Assembly (NCBI GenBank): GCA_010157825.1
Contig: VFSE01000226.1
Span: 196,001 to 260,000, forward strand
Origin: Vickermania ingenoplastis
Taxonomy: Eukaryota > Euglenozoa > Kinetoplastea > Trypanosomatida > Trypanosomatidae
Direction: 5' to 3'
Length of the DNA: 64,000 nt
Position 1 is the first letter of the stretch; each line of letters opens with the position of its first letter. The translations under genes were made by a program, and so were the position numbers. This document shows positions 45,262-56,700 of the stretch, piece after piece. Below the pieces are notes generated by a model that saw only the letters and a list, made by a program, of their open reading frames with translations, was not told the origin of the DNA and searched no databases.

Positions 45262-46076
45262 CTTTGAAGTTCAAGGAAAGTAAAACTTAAAAAGAAAACA
45301 AAAAAAAAAGAAAAAGGAAGGGGAATAGCTAAGATGAAGAAGATGAAATATGCAAACGCGTGAAAATAAGGTGTCAAACGTAAATAAAACACAAACTGGG
45401 GAAGTGAAGACAAAAAGAAAAGGTATGCACGCAGATGCGGGGTTGATCCGTTTAGGTTTAGAGAATGAACTACGAGCCAAACAGTAGAGTTGAAATGATA
45501 ACGATCATATGGGATAGAAAAGAAAGGGAGAGAGAGAAAGAAAGAGAGGACGAGAACACTAGTAGTGATGCCGTGCATGGATCGTTTACCCCTCCCTCTT
45601 CCCCCAGTTCATCCCAAGCCGTTCGATCCTCTGAGAGAGGGAGAGGGAGAGGGAGAGAAGACCCGTAACGCGAGTGAGGTGATAGGGTGAGGGAGGCGGT
45701 TTCTCCTTAAAAAAGAAGAAGTGGAAAAAAAAAACCGACAAAAAATAAGTCAGGAAAAAACACCTTTTCTTCTTTCTTTGTTTGTTTGCTTGGCGTGATT
45801 CACGGATGGTTCCCTCCCCCCCCCTTGTGTGGCAGTATGACAGAGAAGTGGGGTGGGTGGGGAAAACAAACAAGTAAAAAACCAAAAAAACAATCAAACG
45901 AAAAAATAAAATAAAATAATTGTATGTGGTAATGGAAACATGAACGAGATCACCAGGCCAAACACCCCCAGTTTTTTTTTTTTCCGTTCCCTCTCTCTTC
46001 GCCATTTCATGTCGTTTCTTTCTTTTTTGTTGTTTGTGTTGGTTGGTTGGCCACGCACTGCTCCCCCCCCCAATGT
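45262..46076. other. 0.8 kb spacer
   Basis: A-rich and purine-rich with GAGAGG repeats (45632-45658) and C runs (45819-45824, 46063-46071). The open frame 45586-46182 on the minus strand runs through low-complexity DNA and overlaps the next gene in another frame; it is not accepted. No gene is recognised. Confidence 0.5.
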
Positions 46077-46439
46077 CTATTCGAGGATCTGCGCTACGAA
46101 ATCCGCGTTGAGAATGCGAGTAGGACGGCCCTGGATGAAGAGCGCCGTCTGTAGCGGTCCCACCACCAGCTTGCACGTGCACGCCTGACTATTGCGGATC
46201 ATCGTGGTGGTTCCCAGCGGCTTAATGTCGTGGCTGTCTTCACCAAAGTCGTACTGAATCTTCATGGCGAACTCCTTCGTGTCGTTGTAGAAGGCCCAGG
46301 TGTTGGAGCTGTGGCTGACGAGACGGAAGAGAAGTCCGTTTCTCTGCCCGCGGAAGCACATGCGAACCTCGTCCGCCTCCTCGAAGGTGGGCCGACCGTT
46401 GAGAAAAACAATCTCGTCGTTGGTGGCGGGGGCGGCCAT
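46077..46439 (-). CDS. Small DUF1935 protein, diverged paralogue
   Basis: A 120-residue protein consisting of little more than one DUF1935 domain: FLNGRPTFEEA, RNGLLFR (33-39), WAFYND (48-53) and FIQGRPTRIL near the C-terminus. It starts MAAPATND at the ATG at 46439. It is clearly related to its neighbours but far from them in sequence, with a Cys-rich patch (ACTCKL) replacing the EYKCEL/EFKCEV of the others. No lipidation signal and no catalytic domain are seen. Confidence 0.85.
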   Translation of the reverse strand: MAAPATNDEIVFLNGRPTFEEADEVRMCFRGQRNGLLFRLVSHSSNTWAFYNDTKEFAMKIQYDFGEDSHDIKPLGTTTMIRNSQACTCKLVVGPLQTALFIQGRPTRILNADFVAQILE

Positions 46440-47808
46440 GGTATTAAATAGATAATTTAAGACCTATAATACAAGGAATAGAAGAGCCAGAAACGAAGGA
46501 AGAGAAAGCCTCATTTACTTATCCTACATAATGAGCCATACAATATTCACATGCGAGGGATCACCGAGCCCCCAGACTCATTTGAACTCCATCGATTCGT
46601 TTTAATGTCTATTTTTTTTTTGTTCTTTTAGTCGAAAGTAAAAACATCACACAGAACCGCTAAAAAACCTCTCGACTATTTCTTCCGAATTCCGGTTATT
46701 CCACGAGAACTGCTAGCTAAGCGAGGCCTCGTTCCCTCATTTCATTTGATGATAATCCCATTCTACTTTCTTTCTCGTTTCTTTCTTTATTCCTATCGCT
46801 TCCGCTCCCCATAAAATGGATGGAAGGGAGGGAGAGGGGAAGACCTGGTACTCTTCTTCTTTATATGTATGCTGCGTCCACGGCCAAAGGGGTAAGATAG
46901 AGGTAGAGAGATAGAGAGAGAGAAGGCAAAGCGTTTCAAATGAAGGCAATATAAGTGATCATTATACACACAATGAATCTGAGCAGAATAGAGATTGCAG
47001 CGCTGCAGGAGTTGGGGAGGGGGAGAAACTGCGCCTCACCCTCCTTCTTTTTGGTTTTAAATTGTTCTTGTTTGTGTGTGCTTGTTGTTTGTGCACCTGC
47101 ACGCGTCAGGGTGAACTCACAAATGAATACATCGAAGAAACATAGAAGATAAGTTGTTGAGCATATTTTTTTTTCTCTCTTCTTTCTTCTTTTTTTTTTT
47201 TGTTGTTTTTTTTTTTTTGCTTTTCTTTTTCCTCTTTTATCCTTTTTGTTTGAAAGCTCTCCGTCCTTCCCCAGGCAGTGTGAGGGAATGGAGGAGGGCC
47301 AGTTACCGCCACAGGACTGTGTGAACTGGCTCTACCCTGTGGAGACAGCTGGTGCTGGCCGCTCCTCCGCTTACTGCTATGTGGTACACAAAAAACACAA
47401 CAAAAAGCAATACCAAAACCACAAGCGAAAAAAAAAAAAAAACAAACACAACAGGGAACAAACGAACTCCTCATAAAAATCCACTCCTTCACACTTCCTG
47501 GTTGTCTCTCCTTCTCCATTTAGGATCACATATGTCGCGGTTGCTTTCCCCCCTTCAGCTCTTACAGAGAAATAAAATGCCCAGAGAGAGAGAGAGAGAG
47601 AGAGAGAAAGAACCATCCCTTTCCCCAAAAGACCTCACCTCAAACCTCCTCTCTCTCTCTCTCTCTCTCGCTCTCGCTCTGTCTGCGTGCGTGCGTGCAT
47701 GTGGGGCATCTTTCATGCCCTCAACCTGCAACGACACGACGTCTGCCTGAGGGTACATATATATATATATATATTATTTTCTTCTTTTTTTTTGTTCGCT
47801 TGTTGTGT
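46440..47808. other. 1.4 kb spacer
   Basis: T-rich runs (47167-47218), CT and GA repeats (47584-47608, 47650-47680). No gene is recognised. The TA/T-rich end (47757-47790) lies beside the stop of the next gene. Confidence 0.5.
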
Positions 47809-48162
47809 TTACTTGTTCAGGTTGGGGTTGGCCTCGTAGCAGATCTTGAAGCCGTTGGGCGTGCCGCGAATGAAGAGCTCGGTTTCAGTGGGGGCCACGA
47901 TGACCTCACACTTGAATTCGCCCGTCTCGGCGTCGCGCTCCATCGTTGTCTTCCCGACGGGTTCGATCTCGCTGTCCTTGCCGAACGTCACCTTGATGAT
48001 CATATTATAGTTGACGGTATCGTTGTAGAAGGCCCACACCTTCTCCTCATCGTTCATGATGCGGAAGAGAAGACCGTTGCCGTTGTCCTTGAAGCACTTG
48101 ATCACCTGGTTGCCCTCATAGGTGGGCTTGCCGTTCTCGTATGTGATGGTGTCGCTGGACAT
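47809..48162 (-). CDS. Small DUF1935 protein, shortest paralogue
   Basis: A 117-residue single-domain DUF1935 protein: YENGKPTYEG, GNGLLFR (28-34), WAFYND (43-48), TTMERDAETGEFKCEV and FIRGTPNGFKICYEA. It shares the ERDAETGE segment and TPNGF with the twin genes, so it is closer to them than the 120-residue paralogue is. It starts MSSDTITY at the ATG at 48162, with a pyrimidine-rich leader upstream (about 48173-48192). It is first of the four DUF1935 genes in transcription order. Confidence 0.88.
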   Translation of the reverse strand: MSSDTITYENGKPTYEGNQVIKCFKDNGNGLLFRIMNDEEKVWAFYNDTVNYNMIIKVTFGKDSEIEPVGKTTMERDAETGEFKCEVIVAPTETELFIRGTPNGFKICYEANPNLNK

Positions 48163-48423
48163 GGTGGTGGTAAGAGAAGGAAAAAAAAAGGATAATAATA
48201 ATAATAATAGGTTTCAACTAGAAGAAGCTGGAAAGAATACTACTCTTTGGTATAAATTGTCAAAATAAATAAATAAAAATAAAATAAAATAAAATAAAAA
48301 AAGAAGAAGAAGAGAGAAGAGAGCAGAATTTCATTAGGAGACCTTCCCGTTCTGTGCGAGAAAACAGAGACGATAACAGCCACAACTACATAAATACTGC
48401 TTATATCTATCTATCTATCTATC

Positions 48424-48460
<37 letters not shown>

Positions 48461-48679
48461 ATGTATATGTGTGTAAACTAACCAGACCACTGTGGCACGC
48501 CTCACCAACTCAACACCGTGATTGGTGTTCCAACACCACGGTAGACTGGTTTCTTGTTAAATTGTGAAGAAGCGCACAAAACACAAAATGCAATGCGCGT
48601 CCGTTCCATCCTCCTCCCCCCCTGGATGGCCTGCCTCCCTCCCTCTGTATGACACACCCACACCCACACCGCCTCTCTT
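48163..48679. other. 0.5 kb spacer with compound microsatellite
   Basis: Holds AATAA/AAAAT repeats near 48262-48300 and a compound TATC-TA-TG microsatellite (about 48405-48474). No gene is recognised. Confidence 0.6.
48405..48474. repeat. (TATC)n(TA)n(TG)n compound microsatellite
   Basis: TATC tetranucleotides pass into TA and then TG dinucleotides in the spacer downstream of the 1,482-residue gene. Confidence 0.9.
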
Positions 48680-51600
48680 CTAGTTCCACCGCATGGATTG
48701 CTTCAGCTCCTCCGCGAGCTCTTCCATCACCATGGCCTTCTCCTGCTCGTCGCTCCTCTCCAGCTCCGCCTGCGACGGCTCCGTCACGAGCGCCTCGCCG
48801 CCCCCGCCGCGGTGCCCCCCACTGGCGCCGCCGTCCACCACCTGCCCCAGGCCAAGCTCTGCCGCCGTCCTCCCGGTGAGCGGGGTGGGCGGGTTGAGCA
48901 GCCGGACCAACGAGGACCGCTCGCTCTTGGACTCCGCAATGATGACGAAGTGCTCCGGGTAGCGCATCAAAAAGGTCTGCAGGGTCTTGTGCCGCTTCCG
49001 CAGCTCCTCCTTGGCCCCCAAGGGGAGCAGGCCGTAGAGGAACGCCATACGGGCTGGCCGGGGATACCGCTGCTGGATATCGCAGGCAACGATGCGAACC
49101 AATTCCTCGTCCGTAAACGTTTTGCGCAGCGCCCCGTCGGGGAGCGGGAGGCCCGGGCGGAGGAGGTAGATGCAATGGCGATAGCGGTACTCAAAGACCT
49201 GGATCTTCCCTTCCTTTTCGAAGCGCTGCAGCCACGTCGTCACGTTCGCCGGCAAGAAATCAGTAATGCTGGTGGGCAGGTGCCGCAGCAGAAAGCGCAG
49301 GGAGATGTGCTTCGCGGTGGGGACGTAGCGCAGAAGGGCGTTGAACAAAACTTCCGGGTCGGTAAAGGCCGCCTCGGGGTCGTTGCGCTGCGCAATCTGC
49401 CGCCGAATCTTCTGCGCTCGGCGACGGTCTCGAAGAGAAACGGCGTACTCCAACTGCTGCTCCAGCGTCAAGGCGGACACGGCGGCGGAGGACAGATACG
49501 GGGAGGCGGAGGCTGGCGCGCTGCTCAGACCCCCCCCTCCTGATCCACTGCCGCCCAGCACCACCCCGCCTACGCCGACGTGCGAGGCGGCCACGGCCTT
49601 GGAACCAGCCTGGCGCTCCTCGTACTTGGACCACAGCTCGACCATTAGATTCGGGGAGTCGAGCAGGTGAACCTCTCGCTGGCAGAGCTGCTGGGGCGGC
49701 GCGTCGGACTGGTCCTCCCCCTCATCCCCCGCCAGCCGCTCGCCGCGCTCTCCTGAAGCGGTGGGGGTTGGCCGTGCGTACGTGACAACGGTAGAGAGGG
49801 TGGATGCGGCGAGGAGTGCAGGGGCAGGGATCTGTTGCGCGTAATCCGCCTCCTCCAGCACCCGGCGCCCCGCCGAGGCGAAGCCGGTGCAGGGCTGCTT
49901 GCCGGCGACACTGGCTCCACCCTCCTGGACCTCGCCACCATCTGCACCGCTGCTGTCTTCTTCTGCCTCTAGCCATGGAGGGAGTGGGGGGTGCTGCTGG
50001 CCACACAGGGCCGGGGAGAGCGGTGCCAAGCGCAGCGAGAACACGTCGCCGTGATGGCAGGCCAAGAAGCGGCGGAGGGAGCCGTAGTGCGCCAGCACGT
50101 CCCGCTTGGTGCGGTCCGAGAGGCAGAGGCCAGCCGCGCTGGGGCTGCCTCTGCCGCTGTCCCCGTCCCCGGCACCGGACGCCACCGCCCGGAGGAGGTA
50201 CGTCATGAGCGGCGGGTATCGGCTCTTGGGCGTCACGGAGCGTCCTCCCGCCTCTGCCGTCGTGGCGGCGGCGGCGGCAGGATCTTGGTGCTCGTCGACT
50301 TGCTCGAATTCCCACGTGCGAGAGGCCTCCAGGTCCGCCACGTACACGCAGCCGCGCTGCTCGAGGAGGGCAGCCACCTCCGACACCGCGAGAGGGGTCG
50401 GGGAGTTGTGCCGGCCCAAGCCAGTACGCGCCACTCCCGCCGTCCGGTGCCCCGGCAGCAGCCCACCCAGCTGCCGCACGGAAGGCGGAAGGTCACACGC
50501 ATCCCGCGGGCCCTCTCCATCTCTCTCCGGCTTGACTGTTGATGCTGTTTTGGTTGGGGGATACGAGCCGGCGAGCCGAATGAAACCGCCCTTCTCTGGC
50601 GTGAACTGGAAGTGCTGCTGCTGCTGGGCAAAGAAGAGAAGGGTGTGGGCGGCTCGGAGGGGCAGCAGCGCATCGCGAAGGTGACGTGGCGCACGCTCCA
50701 CCACGTCTCGCAGGGCAAGCCAATCATTTCGAATCACCCATGTGTAGCGCTGCTGCTGCTGCTGCTGTGGGTCTGTTCCTTCTCCTTCTGCTCTAGTGCT
50801 GCTCTCTCCTTTCTTTAACGAGTTCTCCACCCCGCCACCGCCACCACCACCACCACCACTGCTGCTGCTGCTGGTACTCGTACTGCAGGCGTTTGCCGTA
50901 GTGCCTCTAGCATTCGCTGACCGCCCCTCTACTGGGAAGGGCACACGCACAAGAAAGAGGGCGCGGAATGCATTGGCGAGCGCCGGATCAGGACGATAGT
51001 GGCGGTAGTCGGCAGCGTTGTGGGCGTACCATACGTCGTTCCAGTTGGCCGGCGCCGAGAAGTCCACCACCCGTTCCTTGTGCTCCCGTAGACCCTCGTG
51101 CAGCCGAAGGTATAAGCTGCTGCTGCTGCTGGGCGTAGGAGGAGACGGAGATGATGCCGCCGTCCCGGGCTCTGCAGGTGATGGCGTGGGAACCGGCGGC
51201 AGGGGCGGCAGCTGGACCATCTCCACGTGCTTCACCATCCGCCCGAACAGTTCCCGCACGTGCGCTGGGGTGTAGCCGGCGGGTAGTCGCGGGCCGAGGA
51301 GATGCAGCGGCACAAAGTAAGACGGCAGAATAGGCATCAACATCTCTGGAGAAAAGACGTTCGCACCGCCACTGCTCCTCTCCGCGTCCGGGCGAGGACC
51401 ATCGACCTCCGCCCCACTGGGCTCATGACGCGGCGGCGGGTCGCGAAGGAGGGCCGCGGCATCCTCGGACTTGTCAAGCAGGGTGCCGCACTCCAGCAAG
51501 GACTCGACCTCCGCGACGGGGCGGCAGCTAAAGTACATGCTCGCCGCACGCCGCGCACTCAAGGAGCGAGGCCTCGACGCTCGGGTGGAGCCTGGGGCGG

Positions 51601-53128
51601 GCGGTATGGGGTCTGCGCAGAGGTGCAGGCGCACATCCACATCATCATCGTCATCGTCGTCGTCCGCGTCCCCCGCCTCCTCGGCAGGGGGCACTCCCCG
51701 CAGCGCCTCGGCAGAGCAACCGGGCTTGGGACGGCTGTTGGGGTTTAGGTTTACGGGTGGGGGGGCGTAGAAGGTGGAGAAGACGATCCCGGCCTCTAGT
51801 CGCGAGAGGGCTCTGGTGGTGAATAGACCGTCCTGCGAGAGAAATACCCCCGCATACAGAAATGGATGCAGCGCGGAGCCCTTCAACACCCCTTCAACAT
51901 CTCCTGGCTGCTGCTGCTGCTGCTGCTGCGGTGCATTCTGCTGCTGATCCTCCTCCTCCTTCTGATGTGCCGCGACTTCACGTACTTCCACATCATTGTT
52001 TTCTAGTCGTTTCTCTTCGATAGCCGCCTCCTGCATGTTGGCCTTGATGAAGTTCTTGAAAGACCCGTGGCGTTCTCGAACGTGCTGCCGGGGTATCTCC
52101 CCCATCGCCGCCAGCATCGCCTTCACATCCACGCCCCCCATGCCCATCATCCCACTGATCCTACTGCTATTCCCTGTGCCTGTGGAGGGGACCCGCTGCT
52201 GGGCCTTTGACGCATTCGCCTGAATAATGGCTCCCATCACCTCAAAGAGCCGGCGGCACCTGGCGAGCAGGAGCGGCTCGTGCCCTCCCTCTGCGGCGAG
52301 TGGAGCACTGGAGAAGACCTTCTTGACCATCGCGTCGGCAACAGGAATCCGCTCCAGCCACGGTGCCTCTCCAGGAGAGTACGGCACATTCATGGAGAGC
52401 GAAGGGGAGGTGTAGCGAGGGCGTAGCAGCAGCGCGTCCTGAATGACATCCGCCATCTCTGGATCCCGCAGAACGTCTTCCAAACTCTCCCACCACACCT
52501 CCACCTCCTCCTCCTCCTCCTCTTGCTGCTGCTGAGCCTGCTGAGCCTGGGCCTGGTGGTCCACCCTGCGGCTGCGCTCCGCGAAACGGACGTCGACAAC
52601 TTTGGAGACGGAGATGACAATTCTCACGAGCTCCTTCCACGTGGCCTGCAGCGCCTGGTACACAAAGGAGACCCGCACCGCCTGCGGGCTGAAGGGGATT
52701 AGGGCAACTGTCAGCGGCCGAAGGATCACCTCCTCAAGATCATCTGGGCTGTAGACGGGCGCGGTGCGCCTCCACGCAGTAGCAGATGAAGATGCCGGTG
52801 GCGCATCAGGCGGTGGCGTACTTCCGCCAGCCCGAGCCGTAGCGGGCATCGGGGAAACAGAAGACGAAGGCGGTCTGGGGGCGCGCCGCGGTGCTTGCTG
52901 TTTGGTATACTCTCTGCCACTGCCGGGAGGATGATGTGTATGGTCTCTGTGAAAACAGCGCACGGGCTGGCACAACGCCACGGGAGTCGCGGAGCCGCTG
53001 AGAGAATCAACCAACTGCATGCCTGGTGTGGTGGAGGTACCAGACACCTGCTGGAACAACTGGAGGGATGAGCACCGCAGACTGAGACTGCCTGCCGTAC
53101 AACAGAAGGGGCGCTTGCAGCACCGCAT
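48680..53128 (-). CDS. Unrecognised 1,482-residue protein, possible mitochondrial import
   Basis: Family not recognised. The frame is intact and GC-rich from the ATG at 53128, which follows a candidate acceptor AG at 53141-53140. The first ~60 residues are rich in Arg, Cys, Ser and Leu without acids (MRCCKRPFCCTAGSL), compatible with a mitochondrial presequence. Ordered segments are spaced by long Gln/Ser/Pro/Gly linkers. Three of them share a pattern of an aromatic or basic residue, a short helix and F-L/I: HGSFKNFIKAN (~350), YGSLRRFLACHHGDVFSL (~1015) and HKTLQTFLMRYPEHFVI (~1380). The most compact region is the last ~240 residues (SLRFLLRHLPTSITDFLP, TWLQRFEKEGKIQVFEYRYR, IQQRYPRPARMAFLYGLLPLG), which looks like small winged-helix-type modules. 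A mitochondrial RNA or ribosome factor is a guess only. Confidence 0.7.
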   Translation of the reverse strand: MRCCKRPFCCTAGSLSLRCSSLQLFQQVSGTSTTPGMQLVDSLSGSATPVALCQPVRCFHRDHTHHPPGSGREYTKQQAPRRAPRPPSSSVSPMPATARAGGSTPPPDAPPASSSATAWRRTAPVYSPDDLEEVILRPLTVALIPFSPQAVRVSFVYQALQATWKELVRIVISVSKVVDVRFAERSRRVDHQAQAQQAQQQQEEEEEEVEVWWESLEDVLRDPEMADVIQDALLLRPRYTSPSLSMNVPYSPGEAPWLERIPVADAMVKKVFSSAPLAAEGGHEPLLLARCRRLFEVMGAIIQANASKAQQRVPSTGTGNSSRISGMMGMGGVDVKAMLAAMGEIPRQHVRERHGSFKNFIKANMQEAAIEEKRLENNDVEVREVAAHQKEEEDQQQNAPQQQQQQQPGDVEGVLKGSALHPFLYAGVFLSQDGLFTTRALSRLEAGIVFSTFYAPPPVNLNPNSRPKPGCSAEALRGVPPAEEAGDADDDDDDDDVDVRLHLCADPIPPAPGSTRASRPRSLSARRAASMYFSCRPVAEVESLLECGTLLDKSEDAAALLRDPPPRHEPSGAEVDGPRPDAERSSGGANVFSPEMLMPILPSYFVPLHLLGPRLPAGYTPAHVRELFGRMVKHVEMVQLPPLPPVPTPSPAEPGTAASSPSPPTPSSSSSLYLRLHEGLREHKERVVDFSAPANWNDVWYAHNAADYRHYRPDPALANAFRALFLVRVPFPVEGRSANARGTTANACSTSTSSSSSGGGGGGGGGVENSLKKGESSTRAEGEGTDPQQQQQQRYTWVIRNDWLALRDVVERAPRHLRDALLPLRAAHTLLFFAQQQQHFQFTPEKGGFIRLAGSYPPTKTASTVKPERDGEGPRDACDLPPSVRQLGGLLPGHRTAGVARTGLGRHNSPTPLAVSEVAALLEQRGCVYVADLEASRTWEFEQVDEHQDPAAAAATTAEAGGRSVTPKSRYPPLMTYLLRAVASGAGDGDSGRGSPSAAGLCLSDRTKRDVLAHYGSLRRFLACHHGDVFSLRLAPLSPALCGQQHPPLPPWLEAEEDSSGADGGEVQEGGASVAGKQPCTGFASAGRRVLEEADYAQQIPAPALLAASTLSTVVTYARPTPTASGERGERLAGDEGEDQSDAPPQQLCQREVHLLDSPNLMVELWSKYEERQAGSKAVAASHVGVGGVVLGGSGSGGGGLSSAPASASPYLSSAAVSALTLEQQLEYAVSLRDRRRAQKIRRQIAQRNDPEAAFTDPEVLFNALLRYVPTAKHISLRFLLRHLPTSITDFLPANVTTWLQRFEKEGKIQVFEYRYRHCIYLLRPGLPLPDGALRKTFTDEELVRIVACDIQQRYPRPARMAFLYGLLPLGAKEELRKRHKTLQTFLMRYPEHFVIIAESKSERSSLVRLLNPPTPLTGRTAAELGLGQVVDGGASGGHRGGGGEALVTEPSQAELERSDEQEKAMVMEELAEELKQSMRWN

Positions 53129-53713
53129 TTTTTCACCAACTAGAATGAAGTGAATGGGGGAAGCTACTGAATGAACTACTACGCAGCCGATGGCTACACG
53201 GTCTCTACCAGGTAGAGAGCTCTCTTTCTGTGTCCGTTGGCTGGATAATAATACTTCTAGGCGTCAGCAAAGAAAGAGGAGGGATCGATCCCCTCAATCT
53301 TGAGCGGGGTAGAGCTTTTAGCTTTTCCCTTTCCTTTTTCTTTTGCTGTTTCTATAGCGACGGGGGAATCGTAGAGTAAACGACATCAATACATACAGAG
53401 TGAGAGGAGGAGGAGATTCGATTATTATTATTTTTTTTAAAGGCAAAGCAAAGGAATGAACAATCAACAACAGAAAACAGAAAGGACTCAGGAAGATGTT
53501 TCAGAAGACATGGGGCGAAGGGATAGTTGTACTCTCGCTCGCATTACGCCGTGTGGATTAGAGTGGGCGGGGGGAAAGAAGATATAAAATAAAATAAAAT
53601 GTGTAAGCGGGCGTAAAGGCGGTGCAGAGGTCCCCCCCGCTACCATCCAGCAAGGAAGGAAGTGAAACCATCAGGGACTAACAAAACAAAACAAACAAAA
53701 GCACTCAAAGAAT

Positions 53714-53743
<30 letters not shown>
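53129..53743. other. 0.6 kb spacer
   Basis: No gene is recognised. AT-rich, with AAAAT repeats (53585-53600) and a CT tract (53714-53743) touching the stop of the next gene. Confidence 0.55.
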
Positions 53744-53744
<1 letters not shown>

Positions 53745-56700
53745 TACAGGGCTGATGAGCCATCCGGCGGAACGGGGTCCACCGCCGCTGCTCGCTCCCG
53801 TTCCCGCTTTCTTTGCCGGCGCTGGCGCTCCTTTTCAAGGGCTGCGCGGGTCTCGTCCATCTCATTCCGCAGCTTCTCCAGCGCATCCACCACCGGCCCT
53901 TCCCAGCGCTGCATCGCTCGCTGCATCGTGCGGGTCTGGAGCAGCAGCAGCCGAATCTCGCGAACACGATCCGCGACCAGGACGTCGTCGCCGCTGAGGA
54001 GCGCTGTGGGGTGTTCCCACAAATATTTCTCGAGGAGTTCTTCCACCTGCCGAAACGCCAACGGCACGCCCACCTTGGCCGGGAGAGAGAGGAGGACAGC
54101 CTCCCCGAGGTGGCTATAGACGCGATTGCACTGACCCGAGGCGTGCACCTGCTTGAGCCGCTGCAGGAGCTCCGGCGACATCCACGACGTCGTGGAGTCG
54201 CCGCCTTCCTCTTCCCCTTCCTTCTCCTTAGCAATGGTTGGATCGCGGTGGTGGCCCACCTGCTTCAGCTCCTCCTCCTCCTCCTCCTTGCTGGGGCTGT
54301 GCGGCGCAACACGCGTTCGTTTCGCCACGGCCAGCGGGGGGAAGGGCAAACACAAAGGGAGCGGGTCCGGCAGCAGCCAACCAGCCTGAACCATCTGCTC
54401 CAGCAGGAACACCGCCTGCGGTATCTCTTCCGCCGCCCGCACGCAGAGATCGGCCAGCGGCGTCAGTCGCTCCTCCGCTCCTTGGGGCGCCGTCGAGCCG
54501 CCAACACCCCGTCGACGACGGCCGCGGCCGCGCCCCCTCCCACCCGCTGCTGCAGCTGCCGTGGCGGGGGCGGTGGACGGACCAGAGGGGGGCTTGCTGC
54601 TGTCCGCCGTGCGCTGCTCCGCGGCATCTGTATTGGACTCCTCCTCCTCGTCGTCCTCGTCGCTCGAGTTCTCCTGTGTGGGTCCAGCAGCAGTGGAGCC
54701 ACGGGCCTTGGGCCTGCCGGGCCCAGGACGAACGACTGCCTTTCCGCTGCTGGTGCCACGCTGCTGCTGCTGGCCAGCCCCGGCAATGGTTTTTGGTGTG
54801 CCGGCGGCATTATCTGCATCGTGCTGCTCCTCGAGAGACTCAGGCAGGCAGAGCTGAAGGTGCGCCACGCTGAAGAGCGACGCCGGCGGAGGGGCAAGAA
54901 GTGGGCCAGACGCCGACGCCTCATCGTTGTCCGCCGTTTCCCCTCGCATTGAATGCTCCACTGATCCCGCTTGTACAGGCCTTCCCTCCTCTGCTGTGCT
55001 GGCTGGCTGGTCTTCCGCTACGTAGAGCGCGGCGGCGCGCCGCAGAATGCGGCACAGCATCTCCGCTGCTGGACCATCCGGGGCCTGAGCTGGACCGTTA
55101 TACAGCATCGACGTGGGATCGCGATGGTGTCGCACCTCCTCCCTCTCGCTGTTCATCATGACGCCGCTGGTCCCTGAAGGCTCTGCTGCCCCATCTCGTT
55201 TGATCCGCTGCGACGGCGGCGGCGCACTGCTCTGCATCTCCTCCCCCCTCCTCCTCCTCACGAGATCGCTTCGCCAAGACGTCTCCATCCTTTGTGCCGG
55301 TGTGATCCCTGCCCCCCTCCCCTGCCTCTGCAGCGAGAGACGAGCCCGAGAGAGACAAGGGGGCAGGGGGCCACAAGCGCTTCGCGCGGCGAAGAAGGCG
55401 GGCCACACGAGCGTGGTACGCCTCGAAGGCCTGCTGGGCCTTGCTGCCCGCCATATCCGCCTGGGATTCGATGGACAGGAGCTGGCGCAGTATGGCACGC
55501 TTCTCTCGCACCAAAGACCAATCCACCACCACCTCCCCCTCCTTCGCCTCCTCCCCCTCCCCCTCCGCCCCAGGCCCAGGCCCCGGCCCCGGCCCGGGGG
55601 GTCTTGCTGCTGCTGCTGCTGTGGGTTGAGCCAGTGCGAACCACCAGAGCACTAGGGTTCTGCGACAAGAACGCCACGAGGTGCTGCCGAGCGGCCTTGG
55701 CAGCGTCGGGGTTCATCGCCGGGCCCAGCAGCGCACCGCCCTCCCCCCTGACCTGCGCCACAGCCTCCAAATACGAGTCGGTAGTGGGCTGCAGGAGCAT
55801 CGGAGGCTGCAGGAACGGATGCCGCGCCATACACGTGAGCAGTGCGTGCCGGTGGCGACCCATGGCGGTGGAGGAGGCCCTCGCGGCATCTCGGTGCCGG
55901 CGGCGACGGCTACCCACTATCCGTGTCGTGCCAGCGGCCGTGTCATACGCGTGGGTCGCCGCAAAGGGGGCAGGGACGCCCGTCGAAGCGCTGGAGTCGC
56001 TGCGGCGGCTGGCCGGGTGGTGACCAGCGGTAAGCGCCGTCGCCGCCGCCGCCGCCGGGGTCAGGGGGTCGGCTTGGGGGCTCCCGCTACCAGAGAGAAT
56101 CGCCTTCTCAAGCAGTTCAAACCGCCGCCGCATCACCCTGAAGGTCAGCTGCTGGTAGTGCTGCATCAAATCCTCCACACGGGGGACCGGCACCGCTGCA
56201 CCCGGCGCTGCGGGCAGGTCCCCCGTGTCGTCTGTGAAGCCCCAGCGGTCCCGTACCAAAAGGAGATTCCCAAAACGTTCGTACAGCTTGATCAGCTTGC
56301 AGGAGGCGGCGTAATCAAAACAAAAACCAACGGGCTTGCTGCTTTCGCCTTGCAAAGGACCGACCTGCGACGGTCTGGGGGGGGGAGATGCGGCACCGCC
56401 GAGGCCGACCTGCGCGTATTCCTCCTCGGTTATGCTGAAGAAGGGAAGGTAGGGGCACAACTTCTTCCTTTTGCTTCCATTATTAGTACTTGTACGAGGA
56501 GAAGAAGGAGTTGATGTTGCCGAGGTGGGGCGGAGGAGTGCACCGAGACCACCAAAGACAGTTTGGACCTTTGGCTCCAAGTTGGCGAGCTCACGGAGAA
56601 GATCAAACCGCTGACCCAGCTCCTCCTCCTCCTCCTCCTTGTCCTCCACTGCTGTCGCTGCCGTACTCCTACTGTGTTCAAGCGCTGTCTTTGCCTCCGC

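Noticed and set aside
45586-46182. 198-residue minus-strand frame overlapping a DUF1935 gene
   Set aside because: It overlaps the 3' end of the 120-residue DUF1935 gene in another frame and the rest is simple-sequence spacer.
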